Below are positions 1 through 5,405 of a stretch of DNA of 6,962 bases, piece by piece (position 1 is the stretch's first letter; every line of letters starts with the position of its first letter). Below the pieces are notes generated by a model, which saw nothing but the letters and a program-made list of their open reading frames with translations, was not told the DNA's origin and made no database searches. The position numbers and the translations under genes are program-made. Source of the stretch: Bacillota bacterium (GTDB lineage Bacteria > Bacillota > Clostridia > Lachnospirales > Lachnospiraceae); the NCBI GenBank assembly GCA_023435645.1, contig JAEYRK010000058.1:1-6962 (forward strand). The letters are read 5' to 3'.

Positions 1-1
1 T

Positions 2-865
2 AAAGCTGCTGAAGGCGGAAAGGGCTATATCTCTGTGAGCGGTAGAACAGCAAATTGGAACGGTGTCGCAGCAGACGTAACGAAGCTGGTGATTCCCGGA
101 GCCACCTACCGTGTTACCGGTTGGGTCAGATATACAACAGGAGAAGAGATAGAAAATATTAAAATCACGCAGGAAAGATCCAGCGCAGATGACAACAGAT
201 GGGTTCCGATTGGTTCTGTAGAGGCTAAGAAGGGTGAATGGACTAAGATCACCGGTACGATGGAGGTATCTCCTACGACTACCCAATGCTTATTCTATTT
301 TGAAGCAGATACCTTGATTGATTTCTATGTGGACAATGTAGTTGTTGAACAGCTGGATGTTAAAATTGTTGAGAACACACCTATCCAGGTGGAAAAAATG
401 AAGGTTGGAGAGATTGTATTCAAGAGTGATTTTGAAGACGGAAGCGTTTTGAATGCCAGAGTAAATGCAGTAAGAACGAATACTACTGCTGCTGCAAAGA
501 GTGGTAAGGCAAGCGTAGAGGTTACCCGTACTGCTGGTTGGGATGGAGCCGGCGTGATCTTCAATTCCACGAACAATATCAGCAAAGCCAGTCTCTTTGG
601 AAGAACAGTGCACTTAAGGGTATATGTGATGTATAAGGATGGCCCGGATCAGGTAACCTTCAAGATTAACAACCATATGGAGAAGGCGGATGACTCTGAT
701 AATATTGTATTACAAACTCCGGTGAATAAGGGTGAATGGACACTGCTTGAAGCGGATTGCTTCATCGCAGAGAATGCTACAGGTAACTTGATCTTCATAG
801 AGACCGAAAATGATGAGGCTCTTACATTCTATTTGGATGATATGGAGATGAAGGTTGTCAAATAA
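2..865 (+). CDS. C-terminal part of a secreted polysaccharide-binding enzyme (5'-truncated), CBM22/CBM4_9-like modules
   Basis: The reading frame is open from the window edge to TAA at 863-865, giving 287 visible residues. A GTG at 35-37 is internal: it lies mid-domain, has no ribosome binding site, and the frame continues upstream with matching sequence. Residues about 1-118 form one beta-sandwich module with typical CBM22/CBM4_9 features: SGRTANWNG, a TYRVTGWVRY strand, KGEWTKITGTM, and a closing FYVDNVVV strand. After a short linker (about 119-136), residues 137-287 form a second related module starting IVFKSDFEDGS, with KGEWTLLEADC and closing FYLDDMEM. Such modules bind xylan or other beta-glycans and usually flank a catalytic domain; CBM22 is most often found with GH10 xylanases. 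Any catalytic domain must lie upstream of this window, so xylanase identity is inference. The next gene follows after 34 bases and shares the module type. Confidence 0.85.
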   Translation, partial: KAAEGGKGYISVSGRTANWNGVAADVTKLVIPGATYRVTGWVRYTTGEEIENIKITQERSSADDNRWVPIGSVEAKKGEWTKITGTMEVSPTTTQCLFYFEADTLIDFYVDNVVVEQLDVKIVENTPIQVEKMKVGEIVFKSDFEDGSVLNARVNAVRTNTTAAAKSGKASVEVTRTAGWDGAGVIFNSTNNISKASLFGRTVHLRVYVMYKDGPDQVTFKINNHMEKADDSDNIVLQTPVNKGEWTLLEADCFIAENATGNLIFIETENDEALTFYLDDMEMKVVK

Positions 866-883
866 GTATCCCTATGAAACCAT

Positions 884-891
884 AAAGGAGG
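884..891 (+). promoter_or_regulatory. Ribosome binding site that fixes the start of the modular secreted protein
   Basis: AAAGGAGG lies 8 bases before GTG at 900-902, an ideal Firmicute Shine-Dalgarno spacing. It selects the GTG over the in-frame TTG at 855, which overlaps the previous gene and lacks a site. It also selects it over the ATG at 909, which is 17 bases away. Confidence 0.85.
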
Positions 892-899
892 AATTATCA

Positions 900-3752
900 G
901 TGAAAAATATGCGATTTAAGAAAATAATAACTGCAGTTCTGGCAGCCGCTATGCTTATGTCAAGTAACGGTTTCACCATTAGGGCTAATGCTGCTGATAA
1001 GATCTATGTGGATCAGGTATATGCAAAAACATATAAAGAAACGATGGCGATAGGTACCACGAAGCAGCTCTCCGTCTTTGTGGAGCCTAAAAACGCAAGC
1101 AATAAAAAAGTAACCTATAGCACATCCAACCGCAAGGTTGCTACAGTAACCTCCGGCGGTTTAGTAACTGCGATCAGTTCAGGAACTGCCACAATTACAA
1201 TTAAAGCGACGGATGGCAGTGGTCAGACAGATACAGTGATCATTCAGGTACTGAAGGATCTCACGATAACCGGAAAGCATGTGGATGCAGATAATGAAAT
1301 CATCATCCTGGATAAAACCTACGGCAATATCACCGTGGATTCCTCCGTAAAGGATGCAGTCATTTATCTGTCCGGTGTAACGGTTAGAAACATGCTAACC
1401 CTGGAAAGCGGGGATTATACACTTAATCTGTATGATTCCACAGCCAACAAGGTGGTATTTGATGAACCGAAGGATGAGATTATTTCCTTGGCATTGGGGG
1501 AGGAAGATGCGAAGGCTCCGAAGCTGAATGTAGGTAGCAATACGGCAATCTCTGAGATCTGGGCTAAGGTAAATGCAATGATTAAGCAGGAGGATGGTTC
1601 TCAGATCGACGGCTTGAGATTCGAGCAGAGCAAAGAGGGGAAAATCATCATCTACCTAGAGGATTATTCCGGTAAGCTACTACTTGATTCATCTTTCGGA
1701 GATCTTGAGGTAGTGGCTACGGGCTGTAGTATCGCCGAGGTGTTGGTCACAGGCGGTGAGAAGGCCGGAAATGTACAGCTAACCAATGGTGGGGATTCTA
1801 CGATTGAAGCGGTAGACCTCATCGGTAATGCCAACCTCGAGCTGGCTATTCCTACTACTAGGGTAACGATGGATAGGAATGCAAGTGGTGCTTCCCTAAC
1901 AGTAAGGGACAGTGTGGGCACAATCAGGAACGAGGGTACCGGGTCTTTCATTAAGGTAAGCGGTTCAGTGGATCAAATCGAATCTATTGGTCAAAAGGCA
2001 GAGATTACTGTGGAGGCACCAGGCTACATAGGTACCCTTAATCTGGAGGGTGCCGCTTCCTCCCTTGCCGGAGCAGGAGAAGTATCTGAAGCATACATCA
2101 ACGCCAATGACTGTAGGATTGATACAACGAATACGCTGGTTATGGTTGGTGAGAAGGTACTGAATGCGAAGATTATGGGAGTTGTTGCAGCTCCTGGTAC
2201 TTCCGTAACCAGTCAGCCTCCGACACCGGTCATTCCCTTTATTCCGCCGGCGTTACCTCCTGAAATTCCGGAAGATCCATCCATTGAAAGATACTTTACA
2301 AGCTTTTACCTTCCTGAAGCTTCAGCCTTTTCCTTAGGGGATAGCACTTTTGATTGGGATCCTGATAACACGACCATTACCAAGGATTTCTATCTCAATG
2401 GAACTAACTTTAAGAATGCAGCAGCCGGAGCGGGTATTACAGATCCGGATTTACTCAATAAGTTTACCACCTGGGCCGGCGTGAAGGAGGTTGTAAGGGG
2501 CTTTGAATTTACGGTAACGGTCAATACCGGTAAATCCAAGGATGCAGCAACCAATCTTCAGGCAGATTTAATTATTCAAAATGAAAAGGCCCTCAGTTCT
2601 TATAACGGTTCCTTTAAGGTGATCAGCCAGAACTTGGGTGTGAAGGAATTATCAGCCGGAAGTCAGCCAATCTCCTTTAGGAGGCAGTTTATTCTTGATG
2701 AGATCACCGGTTGGGATCCGGCAGATCTGTATATGGTAAAAGCGGCAATCCGTTTTACCAATACGGATGAAGCAGTTCCTGTAACAGGAACAGTGACGGT
2801 GAAGGTATTGTCCAAACCCAAATCGACATCAACACCTACGCCTACACCTACACCTACGGGACATACGCTCTTCAGCGCAGGATTTGAGGACGGAGCTTCC
2901 TATGGACTGACAGGTACCATTGGGACCGGCTTATCCTTCGCAAACAAAGGTGCCAGTGACAGTGCAAAGAGTATCTTGGTAGATCCTGCTGCAGCAGGCT
3001 GGGGCAACCCCGGCTATGAGCTGTTTTCCCATCATGGGAAAAAGATTACTGTGATTGCTTCTGTGATGCACGAGGAATCCGGTAGTAAGGACATTAAGGT
3101 CACCATGAATACGGATAGCTATCCACAGACTTCTGTAGCTGCTGCTTCCGGTGTATGGACAAAGATTGCTATGGAATTCCCTGTGATACCTGAGGATGCC
3201 TCCTATCCTAGGATTTATTTTGAACCAGGTGCCTCAGCTCCCGCAGCCTTCTACCTGGACAATGTGTTAGTCTATGAAGGAACCATGGCACAAGCAGAAG
3301 CAGCCTATGCTACACTTTTCCCGACAGTGACGGTTACCACACTGACGGATCCTACTTCGCCCACCTATGGATTGGACATTTATTCAGATGCTATCACCGG
3401 TACAGGGTTAACGGTAGATTCGTATACCAATGTGGTTGAGATTAGTGGCAGTGTTTTGGACAGTATGGACTGGAAGGTGGCAGGCATAGGTATTCCGGCA
3501 GCAGCCGTCGGAAAAACCATAACGGTAACGGCTTCGGTCAAGAGAAGCACTGGCGGCTCCAATGCATGGCAGATGAATAGCTCGGATTACCCTGCGGTTG
3601 CAGGAGGTTGGGGCAAGCCGGCGGATACCTGGGAGACAGTTACCGGTTCCATGGTAGTTCCAGAGGGTGCAAGCATGATTTTCATAGGGAAAGACGATAG
3701 TACGAAGGATACCACCTACTATATCGCTAATGTAGTAATCACTTATCAATAA
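900..3752 (+). CDS. Secreted non-catalytic multi-module protein: BIG2 domain, beta-repeat region, two C-terminal CBM-like modules
   Basis: This gene encodes 950 residues from GTG at 900. Residues 1-31 are a signal peptide: basic MRFKK, a hydrophobic ITAVLAAAMLM core and an ANA cleavage site. Residues 37-118 form a BIG2 immunoglobulin-like domain (VEPKNASNKKVTYSTSN, then VATVTSGGLVTAISSGTATIT). Residues 120-432 are short hydrophobic/polar beta repeats suggesting a beta-solenoid. A proline-rich linker (439-460) leads to an unrecognised domain (464-638) starting FTSFYLPEASAFSLGD. A PT linker (639-653) precedes a CBM4_9-like sandwich (655-793, with AGFEDGASYG and FYLDNVLVYEG) and a second, more divergent one (805-950). 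I see no glycosidase motif, dockerin, SLH repeat, LPXTG signal or C-terminal membrane segment, so it is probably released or held by binding. Likely roles are polysaccharide binding, adhesion or helping the upstream enzyme. A divergent catalytic function in the solenoid, such as a lyase, cannot be excluded. Confidence 0.9.
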   Translation: MKNMRFKKIITAVLAAAMLMSSNGFTIRANAADKIYVDQVYAKTYKETMAIGTTKQLSVFVEPKNASNKKVTYSTSNRKVATVTSGGLVTAISSGTATITIKATDGSGQTDTVIIQVLKDLTITGKHVDADNEIIILDKTYGNITVDSSVKDAVIYLSGVTVRNMLTLESGDYTLNLYDSTANKVVFDEPKDEIISLALGEEDAKAPKLNVGSNTAISEIWAKVNAMIKQEDGSQIDGLRFEQSKEGKIIIYLEDYSGKLLLDSSFGDLEVVATGCSIAEVLVTGGEKAGNVQLTNGGDSTIEAVDLIGNANLELAIPTTRVTMDRNASGASLTVRDSVGTIRNEGTGSFIKVSGSVDQIESIGQKAEITVEAPGYIGTLNLEGAASSLAGAGEVSEAYINANDCRIDTTNTLVMVGEKVLNAKIMGVVAAPGTSVTSQPPTPVIPFIPPALPPEIPEDPSIERYFTSFYLPEASAFSLGDSTFDWDPDNTTITKDFYLNGTNFKNAAAGAGITDPDLLNKFTTWAGVKEVVRGFEFTVTVNTGKSKDAATNLQADLIIQNEKALSSYNGSFKVISQNLGVKELSAGSQPISFRRQFILDEITGWDPADLYMVKAAIRFTNTDEAVPVTGTVTVKVLSKPKSTSTPTPTPTPTGHTLFSAGFEDGASYGLTGTIGTGLSFANKGASDSAKSILVDPAAAGWGNPGYELFSHHGKKITVIASVMHEESGSKDIKVTMNTDSYPQTSVAAASGVWTKIAMEFPVIPEDASYPRIYFEPGASAPAAFYLDNVLVYEGTMAQAEAAYATLFPTVTVTTLTDPTSPTYGLDIYSDAITGTGLTVDSYTNVVEISGSVLDSMDWKVAGIGIPAAAVGKTITVTASVKRSTGGSNAWQMNSSDYPAVAGGWGKPADTWETVTGSMVVPEGASMIFIGKDDSTKDTTYYIANVVITYQ
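2835..2858 (+). repeat. Four tandem 6-bp repeats encoding a Pro-Thr linker
   Basis: Four consecutive CCTACR hexamers encode alternating Pro and Thr inside the linker at residues 639-653 of the modular secreted protein. PT linkers commonly separate domains in secreted glycan-active proteins. Unit gain or loss would keep the frame, so only linker length would change. Confidence 0.85.
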
Positions 3753-3804
3753 ATTAGATCATTGTTTCATGATAAAGCATAAGCGAAAGAGGTAAGCGGC
3801 TCAT

Positions 3805-3870
3805 AGGTCATGAAGCATAGAAGGAATGGGGATGATATTCTATATTGTCCCCATTTCTTATCCATGACTT
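3805..3870 (+). terminator. Long two-part stem-loop, probable terminator of the secreted-protein operon
   Basis: Bases 3821-3838 pair with 3842-3859 over 18 positions with three G-T wobbles and a 3-base TCT loop; the core is GGGGA against TCCCC. An outer stem pairs AGGTCATG (3805-3812) with CATGACTT (3863-3870), with one wobble, leaving short unpaired stretches in between. It begins 52 bases after the stop of the modular protein gene. The downstream bases contain only short T runs, so it may end transcription imperfectly or protect the 3' end of the mRNA. Confidence 0.7.
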
Positions 3871-3896
3871 GAAAAATCCTTCTTTTGGTATATACT
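3869..3896 (+). promoter_or_regulatory. Predicted sigma-A-type promoter for uxuA
   Basis: TTGAAA (-35, 3869-3874) and TATACT (-10, 3891-3896) are separated by 16 bases, close to the consensus for the housekeeping sigma factor. Initiation near 3903 would give a leader of about 240 nt before uxuA. The -35 box shares two bases with the outer arm of the preceding stem-loop. I see no convincing catabolite-repression (cre) site in or next to it. Confidence 0.55.
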
Positions 3897-3937
3897 AATA
3901 AATAGGATGCTAAAAATTACCAGGAGTTAGGAATTTT

Positions 3938-4018
3938 ATGATTTCGCAGTTACCTGGTTCAGATATTATGCGTAATTTAAGAGTATATTTTGTACATACA
4001 ACAGATCCATATTCCTAA
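3938..4018 (+). CDS. Possible 26-residue leader peptide ahead of uxuA
   Basis: ATG at 3938 is preceded by AGGA at 3929-3932 with 5-base spacing, and the frame ends at TAA 4016-4018. The peptide begins MISQLPGSDIMRN and ends TTDPYS. It has no recognisable domain, signal peptide or membrane segment, and no run of a single amino acid typical of an attenuator. Its first codons include the right arm of the ACCAGG/CCTGGT inverted repeat, so translating it would open that hairpin. It may be a chance ORF. Confidence 0.2.
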   Translation: MISQLPGSDIMRNLRVYFVHTTDPYS

Positions 4019-4027
4019 GAGGAGATT

Positions 4028-4057
4028 ATGGAAAGAGTTTTGAAGCAATTATATTGA
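4028..4057 (+). CDS. Possible 9-residue mini-ORF in the uxuA leader
   Basis: GAGGAG at 4019-4024, directly after the stop of the 26-residue ORF, lies 3 bases before ATG at 4028. The frame encodes MERVLKQLY and stops at TGA 4055-4057. The Shine-Dalgarno match is good but the spacing is short. There is no functional evidence beyond position, and chance occurrence is quite possible. Confidence 0.15.
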   Translation: MERVLKQLY

Positions 4058-4131
4058 TTCATGCGGAATATGTATCTGCTGTGTGCACAGGTTGAATGGA
4101 GTTCGTTTCAAAATCATTGATCACTATATTG

Positions 4132-4138
4132 AAAGGAG
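4132..4138 (+). promoter_or_regulatory. Ribosome binding site of uxuA
   Basis: AAAGGAG ends 5 bases before ATG 4144 and 8 bases before ATG 4147. It rules out the in-frame ATG at 4096, which has no such site and would add 16 residues not typical of the family. The two close ATGs cannot be separated from sequence alone; 4147 gives the usual family N-terminus MEMTLRWFG. Confidence 0.8.
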
Positions 4139-4143
4139 TATGT

Positions 4144-5220
4144 ATGATGGAGATGACATTACGTTGGTTTGGGCATAAGCATGATAGCGTGTCACTGGAC
4201 AAGATCCGGCAGATACCGGGAGTAACCGGGGTGGTATCCTCCCTCCATGACATCCCTGTGGGAGAGGCCTGGAAGCTAGAGGATATCATGAGCCTAAAGA
4301 AGGAAGTGGAGGAGAGTGGGCTGAAGCTCATCGGTATCGAGAGTGTCAATATCCACGAGGACATTAAGATCGGATTGCCCTCCAGAGAGCAATATATCGA
4401 AAACTATAAGATATCCCTTGAGAATCTTGGTAAAGCGGATGTACATATGGTTTGCTACAATTTCATGCCGATCTTTGACTGGACCAGAACCGATCTGGCG
4501 ATGAAGCTTCCCGATGGTTCCTATGCCCTTGCCTATGATGAGAACATCATTAAGGATATTCAGCCGGAGACGATGTTTGAGCGCATGGAGAAGGAAAGCG
4601 GAGGCTTCGTGTTACCCGGGTGGGAACCGAACCGCAGGGCTGAGATCATGGGCTTATTCGAGAAGTATCAGGGTGTAACAGCTGAGCTTTTGATGCAGAA
4701 CCTGAAGTACTTCCTGGATTCCATTATGCCTGTCTGTGAAAAATATAAGATTAAGATGGCCATTCATCCGGATGATCCGGCCTGGAGTGTATTCGGACTA
4801 CCGAGAATTGTGACCAGTGAGAAGGCTCTGGAGGAGATTGCGGCTTTAAATGATAGCATTTATAACGGCTTTACCCTATGCACCGGCTCCCTGGGCAGCA
4901 ATCTGAAGAATAATCTGCCTCAGATAATCCGAAATCCCAGGATTAGTGCAAGAATTCATTTTGTTCACTTAAGAAATATGAAGTTCGAGGCGGACGGTGT
5001 ATTTCATGAGAGCTCCCATCTATCCTCCGATGGTAATTTTGATATGTATGAAATCGTTAAGGCGCTTCATGATATTGGCTTTGATGGTGTGGCACGCCCA
5101 GACCACGGAAGGATGATCTGGGGTGAGCAGGCGAGGCCCGGCTACGGCCTATATGACCGAGCCCTTGGAGTGGCTTACCTGAATGGCTTATGGGAAGCCA
5201 TCCGTAAGAATGAGAAATAG
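4144..5220 (+). CDS. uxuA: Mannonate dehydratase
   Basis: UxuA dehydrates D-mannonate to 2-keto-3-deoxy-D-gluconate (KDG) in the cytoplasm, a step in glucuronate catabolism. The 358-residue product is full length for the family and starts with the characteristic TLRWFG strand followed by IRQIPGVTGVVSSLHDIP. Likely metal and active-site residues, judged from conserved family motifs, are H208 (AIHPDDP), C246 (LCTGSLG), H275 (VHLRN), D320-H321 (RPDHGR) and a tyrosine in GYGLYDR near 334-337. All are present, so the enzyme should be active; Mn2+ is the usual metal of the family. ATG 4144 (or 4147) follows the AAAGGAG site. The gene has its own predicted promoter and leader, and a fructuronate reductase-like gene lies 181 bases downstream, supporting a shared glucuronate pathway. 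No regulator such as UxuR or KdgR is visible in the window. Confidence 0.96.
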   Translation: MMEMTLRWFGHKHDSVSLDKIRQIPGVTGVVSSLHDIPVGEAWKLEDIMSLKKEVEESGLKLIGIESVNIHEDIKIGLPSREQYIENYKISLENLGKADVHMVCYNFMPIFDWTRTDLAMKLPDGSYALAYDENIIKDIQPETMFERMEKESGGFVLPGWEPNRRAEIMGLFEKYQGVTAELLMQNLKYFLDSIMPVCEKYKIKMAIHPDDPAWSVFGLPRIVTSEKALEEIAALNDSIYNGFTLCTGSLGSNLKNNLPQIIRNPRISARIHFVHLRNMKFEADGVFHESSHLSSDGNFDMYEIVKALHDIGFDGVARPDHGRMIWGEQARPGYGLYDRALGVAYLNGLWEAIRKNEK

Positions 5221-5249
5221 GTTTAGGAGTATGTTCAATTGTTCCAGCG

Positions 5250-5265
5250 CGCGGAAGCTTTCGCG
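5250..5265. repeat. Near-perfect 16-bp palindrome between uxuA and uxuB
   Basis: CGCGGAAGCTTTCGCG is symmetric except for one position pair, which still pairs as G-T in RNA. It could be a DNA operator for a dimeric regulator or a small RNA hairpin. No T run follows, so it is not a typical intrinsic terminator, and it lacks the central CG of LacI-family operators such as CcpA sites. Confidence 0.4.
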
Positions 5266-5348
5266 GATATCAAAAGTAACAATAAGATGGGAAAGGCCGG
5301 TCCGGTTGTGCGGTGAACAATAGGTTTTAGTCAGATGATTGTTAAAAT

Positions 5349-5356
5349 AGGAGGAG
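5349..5356 (+). promoter_or_regulatory. Strong Shine-Dalgarno sequence without a start codon in range
   Basis: AGGAGGAG is the best ribosome-binding match in the uxuA-uxuB spacer, but no ATG, GTG or TTG follows within normal distance. The first ATG is at 5388 and the likely uxuB start at 5402, 45 bases on. It could be a ribosome standby site, a relic of an earlier start, or chance in a purine-rich stretch. Confidence 0.4.
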
Positions 5357-5381
5357 CGTCCGGAAAGGGTAGAGAATATAA

Positions 5382-5404
5382 GGGTATATGGGTATATGGG
5401 TATG
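5382..5404 (+). repeat. Three tandem 8-bp repeats at the start of uxuB
   Basis: GGGTATAT occurs at 5382-5389 and 5390-5397, followed by a third copy that diverges after GGGTAT (5398-5403). Each unit carries an ATG: 5388 (out of frame), 5396 and 5402 (both in frame with uxuB). Copy number changes would alter the distance between the ribosome binding sequence and the start codon. Confidence 0.75.
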
Positions 5405-5405
5405 A
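5388..5405 (+). CDS. Possible 5-codon mini-ORF overlapping the uxuB start (ATGA)
   Basis: ATG 5388 opens a frame encoding MGIWV that ends at TGA 5403-5405, overlapping ATG 5402 by two bases in an ATGA arrangement typical of translational coupling. AAGGG sits only 3 bases before the ATG, so initiation there would be weak unless helped. It may be an accident of the tandem repeat. Confidence 0.12.
   Translation: MGIWV

Larger units (their letters stand above)
3903..4143 (+). other. Long untranslated leader upstream of uxuA
   Basis: This 240-base stretch has no long ORF of its own. It contains an inverted repeat, ACCAGG (3919-3924) with CCTGGT (3953-3958), which would loop out the start region of a small ORF at 3938. 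It also holds a second Shine-Dalgarno and ATG pair at 4019-4030, and the 8-bp palindrome TGTGCACA at 4082-4089. It does not match any riboswitch class I can recognise by eye. The extent depends on the predicted promoter. Confidence 0.4.

Noticed and set aside
855..899. Upstream TTG start that would lengthen the modular protein by 15 residues and overlap the preceding gene
   Set aside because: It has no ribosome binding site and would put a polar stretch before the signal peptide. The AAAGGAGG site points clearly to GTG 900.
3408..3749. 113-codon minus-strand ORF inside the modular protein gene
   Set aside because: It lies opposite a well-supported coding region, its product shows no domain pattern, and it is a shadow of the true frame. 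The same applies to the minus-strand ORFs at 290-613, 1664-1951, 4059-4364, 5647-6001, 6080-6394 and 6464-6670, and the + strand ORF at 6486-6707.
4082..4089. TGTGCACA palindrome as a regulator operator
   Set aside because: An 8-bp palindrome is too short to assign and it lies about 180 bases downstream of the predicted transcription start. It is mentioned only as part of the leader.
4061..4120. 19-codon ORF (starting MRNMYLLC) just before uxuA
   Set aside because: No Shine-Dalgarno sequence precedes it and no feature supports translation.
5231..5323. 30-codon ORF (starting MFNCSSARK) in the uxuA-uxuB spacer
   Set aside because: An AGGAG lies only one base before its ATG, too close for normal initiation. 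The peptide is rich in basic residues without any pattern, and the palindrome falls inside it, so non-coding use of the region is more likely.
5343..5348. TAAAAT as a -10 box for a separate uxuB promoter
   Set aside because: No acceptable -35 element is found 15-19 bases upstream, so a separate promoter is not supported.
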